Both the position numbers and the translations under genes were made by a program. Of a DNA stretch of 64,000 nucleotides, positions 9,012-18,999 are shown one piece after another. Positions within the stretch are counted from its first letter, which is position 1. Each line of letters starts with the position of its first letter. The notes beneath the pieces are model-generated. The model was given only the letters and a program-made list of their open reading frames with translations, was not told the DNA's origin and ran no database searches. The DNA is from Agapetus fuscipes (Eukaryota > Arthropoda > Insecta > Trichoptera > Glossosomatidae), in contig OX637343.1 in assembly GCA_951799405.1 (NCBI GenBank), positions 1,550,001 through 1,614,000 on the forward strand, read 5' to 3'.

Positions 9012-9690
9012 TCTTCTTCTTCTCTAGTTTCAATCCTAGGATTGGCTTGCAGCAATTTCTTTCACTCTTCTCCTCCATTCTTCCGTGTCTTGTGCGGCTC
9101 TTTTAAAGTCTGTATACGAGTATGATGAGCAGCGCATGCCCACCAACAGGTCCTCCAGGTATTCTTGGCATGGGCGTCCCCTAGAGTTGGTTCCCTCAGT
9201 AATCCCCTCCATTATGGCATGCAAGAGACCTTCTTGTCGTATTACATAGCCGATCTATCTTGCACGCTTTTCGGACAAGGTCCTGAGCAGATACCTTCCT
9301 CATTTCCAATGATCCACCCTTTCATTAATCGGACGATTTCACAAGAAGACATAATATCGTCCTTCTGTACAACTGGGGCTATAACGAGATCTATGGATGT
9401 ATCACCGAAGGTTAATAAAAGTACCTACTACAACCTTCGGCCTCGATCAAACAACAATAATTCAACAGTTCGTGGTTCCTCTTTGTAGAGGACACTCGTC
9501 TCCTGAGGACGTCGGATATGACTCCGACGAAACGTAGAGAAAATCGTTCTTCTCTTTTGCACGGTCATTAAAATCCGTTTTTTTCATTCTTTAAGATACC
9601 TTCCTCCTTCGATTCTTTGGAGAACCACCTCATTTGTAGTGTGGTCTCTCCATGAAATTCCTAGTAGTCTTCTATATGACCACATCTCCT
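9012..9690 (-). mobile_element. GAA-tailed RTE-like LINE end, itself interrupted
   Basis: On the - strand the C-terminal frame reads RGRPCQEYLEDLLVGMRCSS, then YTDFKRAAQDTEEWRRRVKE. Upstream (9606-9690) WSYRRLLGISWRDHTTNEV is the continuation of the same protein. The two parts are separated by an insertion at 9302-9593. The (GAA)n tail lies at 9010-9024. Confidence 0.7.
9302..9593 (+). mobile_element. Retroelement 3' fragment inserted with 13-bp target duplication
   Basis: The 13-mer 'agataccttcctc' stands at 9289-9301 and again at 9594-9606, and the surrounding LINE resumes directly after it, so this is a clean insertion. The insert has a coding tail (SMDVSPKVNKSTYYNLRPRS, stop near 9488), then a hammerhead-core-like hairpin (9503-9536), then a T-rich end. 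A second copy is at 32748-32995. YNLRPR is common at retroelement polyprotein ends. A Penelope-like origin is possible but not shown. Confidence 0.7.
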
Positions 9691-10159
9691 AAGACTCTGT
9701 TATCCTCATACATCGCACTGCCCACAGACTCAATTCTTGTTACTTTTTAGTCTGTAATTCCAGCACCCTGCTACCCGAGTACCCCGGCATTGCCTGCGTG
9801 ATACTGCTGGGTATCCCTACCAGCATTGGCTCCATCGATCCCTCTGCTCGCATGATCTCCTGGTGGTGCCCCCATGCGCCGTCACATACATGGCGGCAGT
9901 ACATGCCTTTATCGCTATCTACCTTATGTGCTCCGGGTAGCACGTTGCCTAACCCATTATGTGCCTGACGAGGGGGGCAGGGGGAGGGGGACGCCAGCCC
10001 GGCGCCAGGGCCCCTAAATTTGTCAAATTGTACCGCTGCTCGGCACCCTCTCTGTCCTCTGCGCTCCTGCTACTAAAACGTTGGGTTAATTTTAAAACAA
10101 CCCGAAAAACAAACTTAAAGGCACCAACCTTCAATCAATAATAATAATAAAATAATAAT

Positions 10160-10625
10160 AATAATTGGACAATTTGTATACAGCGCCGTTTAGTGGCACT
10201 AGCCACCCCAAGGGCGCTTTTATGTGTTGAAGCTTCTGTTAAACAAATGTGTCTTAAGCAACTTCCTGAAACTGCCAACACTGGTCTCTGTTCTCAACTC
10301 CAGAGGTAGACTATTCCAGCAGGATGGACCAGCCGAACTAAAAGCCCTGTCTCCGAAACCAGTTCTGTTCCGTCGAAGAGGCAGTTGAAGCCTGTTTATG
10401 GCGTCACTCTGTGCAGAACGAAGAGTGCATCGTTTTCCACCTATCTGGTCGACTCTGCACAATTCACACAAGTACGATGGGGCAACTCCTCTGAGGGCAT
10501 TAAAAACAGAAACACATATTTTGTACTCAATCCTCTCTGGGACCCGCAGCCAATGAAGGCGCCGCAACAGAGGAGAGACATGGTCAGTTTTTCGTCCTCC
10601 TAAAAGTATTTTCCTATACTCCTAA
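10160..10625 (-). mobile_element. CR1/L2-like LINE, 5'-truncated 3' end
   Basis: The - strand frame reads DHVSPLLRRLHWLRVPERIE, APSYLCEL, CTLRSAQSD, FGDRAFSSAGPSCWNSLP and a final LLKTHLFNRSF with a stop at 10220. The 3' UTR has 'cgcccttggggtggctagtg' and an (ATT)n tail. Related 3' ends are at 55180-55340 and 57590-57640. Confidence 0.8.
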
Positions 10626-10799
10626 TCAATATTTGATTGGCACATCAAATGTGATGCTTAATTCTGGTAAAGACCTCGGTTAAATATTTCTCGGAAGTTG
10701 GTAATATGATGGAATTTCAACAGGAAATATGATGTACATCTGCTGACTTACGTTTATGCAACCAAATGTTTGATTTGAAAGGGAGAAGTCACACTTAAA

Positions 10800-11117
10800 C
10801 GCAACTGAGCTACACATATAGTGGAACTTCTTGCCGCGTTATCCCCGAAGGGTTTCGCATGTGGCGAGTGGAACCTATTTATTTTTACAGGTAAGAGAGC
10901 CGGCCTTATGCCAACCACTTCAACTGAAGTGGGGGTTTCCCAGAATTTTCATTTATTGTGAAGGTAAACTCGTGAGTACACATTGCCGGTATTTTATTTT
11001 GGGGCTTGAAATAAACATCGAAATGGAAAATCATTTCTGACACCTTCGATGGAATTCGAACCTGAGCTCATGGCATGGAATGCAAGCACTCTTCCAACTG
11101 AGCTATGGACCGGACAT
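10800..11117 (-). mobile_element. Second-head half of the composite SINE
   Basis: Only head 2 (near 11085-11117, 'gagctatggaccgg' opposite) and its 3' module are present. The module contains 'cttcggggataacgcggcaa', read opposite. It shows that head 2 plus module can occur without head 1, unless head 1 was lost by truncation. Confidence 0.65.
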
Positions 11118-11173
11118 TGAAACAGCCCGAAAAACAATCTTTTATAACAAAGATTAGGAATAAAATGTAAACT

Positions 11174-11500
11174 TGACCGGTCCGTAGCTCAGTGGTAACA
11201 CTGCGGACTCTGAATGGGAAGGTTGTGGGTTCGAATCCCGGCGGAGCACAAAAAATATACCATTTATATTTTCAAATTTTCTCTTCGCTGGGCTGAAAAA
11301 TTCATACACCTTTACCAATGACCGGTCACCACCAAAGTTCCATCCAGCCTTACAGCATTTGGGTCTTGCTTGAGTATTGGCGCTTTGTAGCAACGACTAA
11401 GTTCGAACACGTCTGCGGCACTACAACAAGTGTCATAGACCCCTGGAGTCTCTAGAATCTAGGGAGTCTCCCGCACAGGATTTCTTTAAAAAAAAACTAT
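11174..11500 (+). mobile_element. tRNA-head SINE with tail iii
   Basis: Head 1 ('ggtccgtagctcagtggtaa', 'gggttcgaatcccggcgga') and body are followed by 'gcggcactacaacaagtgtc' and 'ctagggagtctcccgcacag', then an A-rich end. The tail equals the coding end of the LINE at 8147-8415. Confidence 0.8.
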
Positions 11501-11509
11501 TTTGTTATT

Positions 11510-11760
11510 GTTCCAGTCGATAGTAGTAGAATGTTTGCTTGTGGAATTTAGAAATATTGGATTCGATCCCCACCGAGGGTATCAAAAGTGATTTCGATTT
11601 TCGGTAGCTACTTATTTCATACCAAAAATAAAATACAGGCAAATTTTGCAAGAAATTGGAACCAGCTCCAAAGGGAACTGAGACACACCCACTTTAACTG
11701 AAATGGTTGGCGTAAAGTCGGCTCCCTAACTTATAAAAATATTCATGTAGGTTCCACACG
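11510..11760 (+). mobile_element. Head-2 SINE fragment
   Basis: It begins with a decayed second head ('gtcgatagtagtagaatg', 'ggattcgatccccaccga') and continues with the module sequence up to a 'gtaggttccacacgc' block. Confidence 0.6.
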
Positions 11761-11769
11761 CCGCCACTA

Positions 11770-12300
11770 TTTTTCGTATGGAACTTTGTTGTATATTGTT
11801 ACCGACCCTGATGTATGGAAGCGAGTCATGGACGGTGAATGAAAGAGAAGTAAATAAGGTATGCACCGTAGAAATGACTCATTTGAGAAGTATGACAGGA
11901 AAAACACTGAAAGATAGAGTGAGAAACGAATGGGTTCTGAATGAATGCGGAGTAAGAGAAAGCGTGAAAGTGAATGTTCAAAGAAGTGTGATGCGATGGT
12001 TTGGATATATTGAAAGGATGAATGAAGACCGATTGACAAAAATAGTGTATAAAGGGAATGTAATAGGTAAGCATGGAAGGGGAAGACCTAGGAAAGAATG
12101 GATTGATCAGATAAGTGAGATTGCGAATGAATGGAATCTACAGAGTGGAAACAAGAGAAGAGCATGCATGAAAAGAGTGATGAAATTAGATGAGATGAAT
12201 TAAGTATGCAAGGACAGAGTCAAGTGTAGGCACTTGTGTGGAGGTACCGGCCACCTTTAGAGGAATGGCGGCAGGATACAAGACAAGACAAGACTATGCA
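11770..12300 (+). mobile_element. RTE-like LINE, C-terminal coding and 3' end
   Basis: The frame reads [55 protein letters not shown] and [20 protein letters not shown], with a stop at about 12201. This is the usual C-terminus of insect endonuclease-reverse transcriptases of the RTE-like group. The 3' end contains 'ggccacctttagaggaatgg' and a short AGACA repeat. The frame is intact over 141 codons, so it is probably a recent copy. Confidence 0.8.
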
Positions 12301-12414
12301 AGTACCATAGAAGAGAAATTTCAACGCTTACCTATATTTGCAACTTGGATTATATTAGATAACAGCCGATACCGTAACATAACGCGTAGATCACCTACCG
12401 TACCTTATATACCG

Positions 12415-12505
12415 GCGCCCCCCAGTTTGGGAGGCGCCCCCCAAAGTGGGGAAGCCCCCCGAGGTGCCCCCCCAGGGGTAGAGAGGGGGGAGGCCTAATT
12501 GCGGG
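12415..12505. repeat. C/G-rich imperfect repeat
   Basis: Runs of five to seven C or G alternate with short AT-containing spacers, for example 'ggcgccccccagtttgggag'. No coding interpretation is supported. It differs sharply from the AT-rich surroundings. Confidence 0.5.
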
Positions 12506-12778
12506 GGAGGCGGGAGGCAGAGTTAATGTACGCGGGTTATATATTTTTAAAGGTTCTCTCTGATGATTTAATGGTTAATCCATGACCTAATAAGGTGTAT
12601 TTAAAAAAGCCTCCTACGTTTTTTGTATCATGAAAATATAGTATTGAAAAATATAAACTTCTTAATAGATATTTTTAGTTTAAATATTCTAAGGTTTGTG
12701 CGTTCACACAGTGAAAATTCATTGTAAATTTTAATTAAAAATAACTTAGTTTTATAACACAGTTTTATTTTCACATAT

Positions 12779-13028
12779 CGACTGCTCCAAGGAAGACAGC
12801 ACTAAGTCAAAATAAATAGTTTTGCAGGAAAGCCAATTGAATGTTTTTTTCCCATGGAGTACTTACAATGCATAAACTATTTTTTAACATTAATTTATTA
12901 ACGAATTTAAAAGAGATAGAGACACGGCTGTCATCCTGGAATGACGATAATGATTTGTTACCTTCAGAAATGGAAATAAGTCAAAAACCTAAATTTCGGA
13001 GTTACTGTCTTCTTCCTTGGAGCAGTCG
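12779..13028. mobile_element. 250-bp MITE with 4-bp TSD, copy 1
   Basis: The ends 'cgactgctccaaggaaga' are inverted, and 'atat' flanks both sides (12775-12778 and 13029-13032). A second copy with the same ends and a different 4-bp duplication is at 26260-26507. A 30-codon stretch inside ([20 protein letters not shown]) is conserved between both copies and may be transposase-derived. Confidence 0.8.
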
Positions 13029-13149
13029 ATATTTGCGTTTAAAATGTCTAAGCGCTTTCGGACTTTAACCGTCCATCTTCAGAGGCTAACTAATTTTTAG
13101 TTTAATTCATTAAAAAATTGTGAATTGTAATCAAAAAAGTATGTTGCAA

Positions 13150-13265
13150 GGGAGGAAGGCGAAAAGCTTGAACTAAAAAGGTTTTCCAGGAGTACCCTTC
13201 GTGGGGATCGAACCTTAGCCCTCTGGCAAAGAACGCAAGCATACTAACTGATCTATTGACCGGAC
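13150..13265 (-). mobile_element. Head-2 SINE fragment
   Basis: Read on the - strand it has 'ggtcaatagatcagttagta' and 'gaaggttcgatccccacg'-like box B sequence. The rest of the element is missing. Confidence 0.55.
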
Positions 13266-13499
13266 TACGATTTGATTTAGTACCTGAAATGTTTGAATGG
13301 TTTATCCACGTTTTCCTACATATTTTGTTAAATAGATTTCCACTGGTATCCTATCCGCCCCTGCATTGGGGGACAGCGGGGGGTGTTTGGGTTTTGTTTG
13401 CCCCCCTTATTTCCCCCCAGATGCGTGCCAACCCCGCAAGCCTCCCAGCTCGCACAAATCACCGCGTATGTAGCACACCCGCACGCGTATAACGCCCTC

Positions 13500-13735
13500 C
13501 CCATTCGGGGGGAGGGTAGCTCGGGGGGAGGCACTAAAGGGGAGCTGGGGGAGTTGAAGGGTGCTGAGAGGGAGGTGAAGGGGAGTTAAATGGGTGCTGG
13601 GGGGAGGCACTGAAGGGGAGCTGGGGGGGAGTTAAAGGGTGTTAAGGGGGAGGTAAAGGGGAAATAGTGGGGAGTTAAAGGGGTGCTAGGGGGAGGCACT
13701 AAAGGGGAGTTAGAGGGGAACCATACCCCCCCCCC
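13500..13735. repeat. G-rich degenerate minisatellite
   Basis: Repeated variants of 'gggggaggcactaaaggg', 'gagctggggg' and 'gagttaaaggg' fill about 235 bases, with many GGG/GGGG runs on the + strand and a C run at 13727-13737. Units of roughly 14-20 bases vary in order, typical of a decayed minisatellite. The motif content is compatible with G-quadruplex formation. The flanking 13350-13500 is also GC-rich. Confidence 0.65.
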
Positions 13736-13871
13736 CCACGCAAACACGCACTGCTGCATGGTAACCGAAGCCTATATAATGTACCTCTGAAAGCCATCCT
13801 AAAAGCTACATTAACTATAATATGACGCATACGAGTATATGCAACAAGGACACGGTTGAATAATAATACGT

Positions 13872-14140
13872 TATCGGTCCGTAGTCCAGTGGCAACACTT
13901 CGTACTCGTAAATGGAAGGTTTTGGGTTCGAATCCCGGCGGATTTTTTGGGAAACCTTTACCAAAGACCAATCACTAAAGGTCCATCCAGCCTTACAGCA
14001 ACTGGGTTAAGTAAAGGCGCTTTGCAGCGACGACCAAGCTCGTAAACGCCACTTCTGCGGCATTACAACAAGTGTCATAGACCTCTAAAGTCTCTGAAAT
14101 CTAGGGAGTTTCCCGCACAGGATTTCTCAAAGACAAAATT
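13872..14140 (+). mobile_element. tRNA-head SINE with tail iii
   Basis: Head 1 ('ggtccgtagtccagtggcaa', 'gggttcgaatcccggcgga') is followed by a body with an internal deletion, then 'acttctgcggcattacaaca' and 'ctagggagtttcccgcacag'. Confidence 0.75.
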
Positions 14141-14259
14141 AGACATAGATAAAATCTCGTAAAACAACGTAAAATCACAAGAAATGCCAATAAATAAATG
14201 CCTTTATTTTATTGATTCTAGAGCTGTTTTGATTTTAACGATAGGATAAAAAAAAAAAA

Positions 14260-14365
14260 AAAATTCGGTCCATTTTCCTGCATCTCAAATTTTAAACTGC
14301 TCTCCTGAACAATTTTGTTTTTGTCGTCTATGCCCTATATCCTTTAAAACATCGATAGGTATATA
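14260..14365 (-). mobile_element. Partial copy of the 430-bp MITE
   Basis: On the - strand it reads 'aaattgttcaggagagcagt' preceded by 'gcatag', as in the full copies at 33985-34413 and 58381-58720. Confidence 0.55.
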
Positions 14366-14457
14366 TTTATAAGAGAAAAATCTTATTCGTTGCTAAGGAC
14401 GGCAATCCCATACAAAACTGACGTTTGCTCGCCGTGAAAAAGCTTTAAAAAAACGCA

Positions 14458-14560
14458 ACTAATCTAATCTAATCTAATCTAAGCTGCAAAGATATATATC
14501 ATTTAAGTTTTATATTAAATGCATTCCCACAAGCAGATATGTATAATTTCGCTACACAAC
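14458..14560 (-). mobile_element. Partial LINE-tail unit
   Basis: Starts with four 'taatc' repeats and 'taagctgcaaagatatat' (tail first, - strand). It is cut at about 14560, where composite-SINE tail sequence begins. Confidence 0.65.
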
Positions 14561-14611
14561 AACTAAGCTACACATAAAGTGTATTCGGGACCTATTTATT
14601 TTTACGGGTTA

Positions 14612-14875
14612 ATCCTTGACTTAGATATAGGTTGGTATGAGGCTGACCACCCATAGATACGGTAAAAATGGTTCACTTTGCCAATGGCACCCCTGTTTCA
14701 GGGAATGTCGGCAAGAGTTGCAGGGCTTATGTTCATTTGAGGTTTGGATTTTATTTGTAAGTACACAATCAGCATTTGTAAGCTCGAACTACACGTGTTT
14801 GTTTGTGGGCATACATCTGAGAGCTTTGAATGAATATATCCTTGCAACTTAGATTATAGAGATTATTAGATTATA
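14612..14875 (+). mobile_element. LINE-tail unit
   Basis: Starts 'tccttgacttagatatagg' and ends in repeated 'ttagattata'. Nearly identical to 18240-18490 and to the reverse complement of 60605-60858. Confidence 0.75.
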
Positions 14876-15262
14876 GGGGCCGGCCTCACACCAACCACTT
14901 TCAGTTGAAGTTGGAGTTTCACAGCTCCCGGGGGGGCTGGTTCTCATTTCTTGTGAAGGCTGAGTAAACCTTGAGATCGAGCCCTTACTCACGGCATGGA
15001 ATGCAAGCATCCTACCAATTGAGCCATCAACCTTTTTACGAGCTTGGTCGTCATCGCTACAAAGCGCCAATTCTCAAGCAAGACCCACTTCCTGTAAGGC
15101 TGGATGGACCTTTGGTGACCGGTCATTGGTAAAGGTATATGAATTTCTCAACCCGGCGAAGAGCAAATTTGAAAATATAAATGGTATTTTTTTGTGCTCC
15201 GCCAGGATTCGAACCCACAACCTTCCATTCAGAGAAGTGTTAACACTGAACTACGGACCGGT
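14876..15262 (-). mobile_element. Composite SINE, 3'-truncated
   Basis: Head 1 box B lies near 15205-15220 and head 2 near 14975-15030, both on the - strand. The module is cut at 14876 after 'gtgtgaggccggcc' and joins the LINE-tail unit. Confidence 0.75.
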
Positions 15263-15299
15263 CAAAATCCAGAAAATATCCAAATCCATGCTTGATTTA

Positions 15300-15715
15300 A
15301 ATAAGATTGTGAATGATAGGATGCGAGATGAGTGGTTTATGAATGAGTGCGGTATTTAAACGAGAATGTAAGAGTGTAAGTTGAAAGGAGGTCCAAAAAT
15401 GACGTGGTTTGGGCAACTGTACCCTTAGTACGAGTTGCAAAACTTGAGTAAAGTAAAGTTTACGGAAAGTATCGTAGCCGTTTTTGTTTCCTACACTTTA
15501 TGGTCTTAGCAAAAGAGTTACAGTTCAAACAAACAAAAACGGCAGATTTAGGGGAAAACCACTCTTTAAAATACTTTCCGTAAACTTTAATTTACTCATG
15601 TTTTGCAACTCGTACTCAGGGTACAGAGAAAACAAAAAGGTGTACTACAAGAATGCCAAAGGTAAGCGCGGAACGGGAAGATCGAGTAAAGAATGGATTG
15701 ATTGTATCTGAATGG
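15300..15715 (+). mobile_element. RTE-like LINE fragment split by a MITE
   Basis: Left part (15300-15417): DRMRDEWFMNECG and a 'gacgtggtttgggca' block. Right part (15626-15715): 'gtgtactacaagaatgcc' to KRGTGRSSKEWID. These are consecutive pieces of the same C-terminal domain as at 11770-12300, interrupted by the hairpin element at 15418-15625. Confidence 0.7.
15418..15625. mobile_element. 208-bp hairpin MITE inside a LINE
   Basis: Ends 'tgtacccttagtacgagtt' and its inverted partner 'aactcgtactcagggtaca' frame further inverted matches ('agtttacggaaagta' / 'tactttccgtaaact'). The end sequence resembles that of 59152-59349. Confidence 0.7.
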
Positions 15716-15864
15716 TTTATTGTTGTGTTTTTTTCTTTTCATTTTGCGTCTAAAGCAACTCAGAAGCAACAGGTTGCATGGGAGGCGGACATCTTTCTCG
15801 TTCACGCATATCAGAAAATAGAATAGAAGTGCAGTCAGCTTTTCTTAAAAAAAACGTATCTAAT

Positions 15865-16105
15865 CTAAGTTGCAAAGATATGCTACATCGGGGATTCACA
15901 TTATATCCTTTTTTACAAGCAAATACGAATAAGTTCGCAGTTGTACATGCCGCATGTGGACCTACAACATAAAAATCCAAATCTCTAATAAACATACACT
16001 CAGCAACTCTTGCCGACCTTCTCTGAAACAGAGGTGACATTGGCAAAGTGAACCATTTTCTACAGCATGGGTCGTCGGCCGCATACCATCCTATAAGTCA
16101 AGAAA
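15865..16105 (-). mobile_element. LINE-tail unit
   Basis: Begins with 'atctaatctaagttgcaaag' and ends with 'cctataagtcaagaaa' (- strand orientation). Confidence 0.7.
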
Positions 16106-16244
16106 CAAATAAAACAAATTTCATTTTTTTTAAATCACAAATAATAATATGTAGGTATTCACATAAAAACAAAAAAGTATACAAAATTCTAGTTAAAACC
16201 TCTGACAGATCAACCGCCATTTCCTTCTGTCTGTCCTTTTTTTG

Positions 16245-16495
16245 TTTTAAGAAATCCTGTGCGGGAGACTCCCTAGATTCTAGAGACTCTAGGGGTCTAT
16301 GACACTTATTGTAGTGCCGCAGAGGTGTACGAGCTTGATCGTCGCTACAAAGCGCCAATACTCAAGCAAGACCCAGTTGCTGTAAGGCTGGATGGACCTT
16401 TGGTGACCGGTCATTGGTAAAGGTTTATGAATTTTTCAACCCAGCGAAGAGCAAATTTGCAGTGTTGCCACTGAGCTACGGACCTTACATACTTC
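16245..16495 (-). mobile_element. tRNA-head SINE with tail iii, head damaged
   Basis: Tail iii ('aatcctgtgcgggagactcc' opposite) is followed by the common body. Box B is gone but box A ('agtgttgccactgagctacg', opposite) remains at 16462-16485. Confidence 0.7.
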
Positions 16496-16609
16496 TTTCA
16501 TTTCATCCAGATTCGTAACCTGTTTCCTTTCTTAATCTTCCCCAAGCAGACACGTATGACCTAAGAAGCAAAAGCAACATAAGCCATATTTGGTTTTATT
16601 TTAATTTAA

Positions 16610-17857
16610 TTCATTGAGGTATATATATAGAGTCGCAATCATCATACAATCAGGAAAAAAATGTCAAGCCGAAGTCCGTTGGAAACGTTTTAATGCAGAT
16701 GCAAGGAGACAATCAGTTTTTATCCCGCTTCTGCATCGAATAACGCGCACTGTACTCTCAGGTTAAAACGAGATAGCAATAATTTTACGAAACACATGGC
16801 ACACTTCAAACACGACAAAAAGGGTTGAGATCTCATTATTCTATGATACAGAATTCCCCTACAATAATAATATTTAATTGTTGTAAGATTTAAATGAAAT
16901 TTCCAAACTAACATTACAGTTAACATTTTTATATGGTAAAATGTATTAACAAAGGTTTGATAAAGAATTCAGATAATTTGAATATGCTCTATGGAAAGTT
17001 AGAATAACACTTAATTCCACTATAATTTAAAACTGTAGTATTTTCCTGTGGAAATATATTCCATTGAGCTCCCGTATACTCCATTGAGTTACAGTATATT
17101 CCATAACTCAATAGTATATTCAGATATATGCTCATAATATATTCTACACGTTCTCGACATAATATCTGTTCCAAATTTGATTTTTCTCGGCGGGCAAACT
17201 TGACACTAGAGTATTTAGCTACTAAAAAGGGTATGAGTTAACAACGGCAACCCGGCAGTATAAAATCGTATTGTCCATGTCAAATGTGTGAAATTAATTA
17301 CAAAATACTTTTTTAGCATTTTTTTATTTCAAAAATAAATTATTAAAGTATATTATTTGCAACTTTGATAAGGTCGCGTAATATTTTTAAAATTGCAAAC
17401 AGTTCATGAGTCGATAAACATCGATTGAAACACAAAATGTAGCTCATACGTTGTTTCGTATTTTCATTAATATTTTTTCCCCTACTTGTAGGGGAAAAAT
17501 ATGAAGCTCTACTCATGCGTGCTCATGCGTTCGATATGTCGGGCTGACTTCACAGCGACGAAATTTTTAAAGTTAAACAATTGTTTTAATAATTAATTTG
17601 TGCTAGGATTTTATATTTTTTTAATTTGTGCATGTAGTATAATTGATCAAGTTCACAAACAAAGGTGTTTGAAAACTCCAATCACAATATTTAGCCATTT
17701 ATAGCAGTATATATTAGCACCTGTCACGTCCGTTCACTGAGTAAGTCTGCGTGAGACTGACGGGCCGTTTTTCTCGAGTACGATTTTTGACCTACTGCAG
17801 GGTGCTACGTGTTTCGAGAAGAGTTACTTCTCTAGTATATATACCTCAATGATTTAA
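16610..17857. mobile_element. Possible inverted-repeat element of about 1.25 kb
   Basis: 'attcattgaggtatatata' at the left and its inverted counterpart 'tatatacctcaatga' at the right suggest short terminal inverted repeats. The interior is AT-rich with no recognised transposase frame and no clear target duplication. Chance or a fragmentary element cannot be excluded. Confidence 0.35.
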
Positions 17858-18239
17858 TTACGTATAAGTTCCCCTCGTCTACTCTTACATTGTTTCTGTT
17901 TCCCGTCATTTGATTGGTTGAAAAAAACGCACATGGGAGGAGTCTGAGCTCATAAAAATTCACCATTTGCATTTTTAATTCGATACCTGGAAACTGCAGT
18001 ATTATTTGTAAAGGTCACAGTATTTTTTTCACACGTTTAAGCAATTTCATGTTTAATAATCCTAATTAACCATCGAGTGTACACTGTATATAGATAGATT
18101 TTCGTGTGAATTTCTTCATAGTTGAAGAAAACAAATAGAAATGATTTTCCGATAGCTTTTTCATTTCAATTAAAGAGAATTTGACCATCGGCATTTTTAT
18201 ACGCAGCCTGAGTTGTTTTATTATTATTATTATATATTA
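17858..18239. other. AT-rich sequence, nothing recognised
   Basis: No open frame, inverted repeat or repeat-family match was seen. Confidence 0.4.
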
Positions 18240-18490
18240 TTCCTTGACTTATAGGTTGGTATGAGGCTGACCACCCATACTGTAAAAAATGGTTCACTTT
18301 GCCAATGTCACCCCTGTTTCAGGGAATGTCGGCAAGAGTTGCAGGGCTTATGTTCGTTTGAGGTTTGGATTTTATTTGTAAGTACACAATCAGCATTTGT
18401 AAGCGCGAACTACACGTGTTTGTTTGTGGGCATACATCTGAGAGCTTTGAATGAATATATCCTTGCAACTTGGATTATAGATTATAGATT
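18240..18490 (+). mobile_element. LINE-tail unit
   Basis: A complete unit from 'attccttgacttataggttg' to 'ttggattatagattatagat'. Confidence 0.75.
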
Positions 18491-18494
18491 ATAT

Positions 18495-18985
18495 ATCCGA
18501 AATAGCGAATGAATGGAATATCCAGATTCATAATAAAAGAAGAGCCTGTATGAAAAAGATTATGACTCTGGAGGAAATGAAAGTAGTATGTAAGGACAGA
18601 AAGAAATGGCGGTTGATCTGTAATGTTGGCGGCTAGGGTTATTAAATTGGAATTCGTTTTCTGTTTTAGTTTTGATGTCCATAGATATATTTATTTATTG
18701 ATTTAAAAAATGAAATTTGTCGTGTATGTTCCTTGACTTATAGGTTGGTGTGTGGATGACCACCCATGCTGTAAAAATGGTTCACTTTGCCAATGTCACC
18801 AATGGCTCAGGGAAGGACGGCAAGAGTTGCAGGGTGTACGCCCATTTGAGATTTGGTTTTTATGTTTGGAGGTTCACATGCGGCATTTGCAAGCGCGAAC
18901 TTGTACGTGTCTGGTTGTGAAAATGCATGTAATGTGAATCTCCAATGTAACATATCTTTGCAACTTAGATTAGATTAGATTATAA
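18495..18985 (+). mobile_element. RTE-like LINE 3' end ending in the LINE-tail unit
   Basis: The coding remnant reads SEIANEWNIQIHNKRRACMK, then [20 protein letters not shown] with a stop, then about 90 bases of UTR, then the 'ttccttgacttataggttgg' unit and 'ttagattagattat'. This continuity links the dispersed 240-bp unit to this LINE family. Confidence 0.75.
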
Positions 18986-18999
18986 TACAAAATGTATAT

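Larger units (their letters stand above)
8814..9960 (-). repeat. Duplicated LINE 3' UTR segments (8814-9012 and 9690-9960) split by another LINE
   Basis: Two copies of a roughly 200-bp segment ('actctgctatcctcatacat' through 'catgatctcctggtcg') stand in tandem order and are parted by a GAA-tailed LINE at 9012-9690. Together with 8440-8574 this gives three copies of the same UTR sequence. The second copy continues into GC-rich sequence to 9960 with no recognised gene. Confidence 0.6.
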
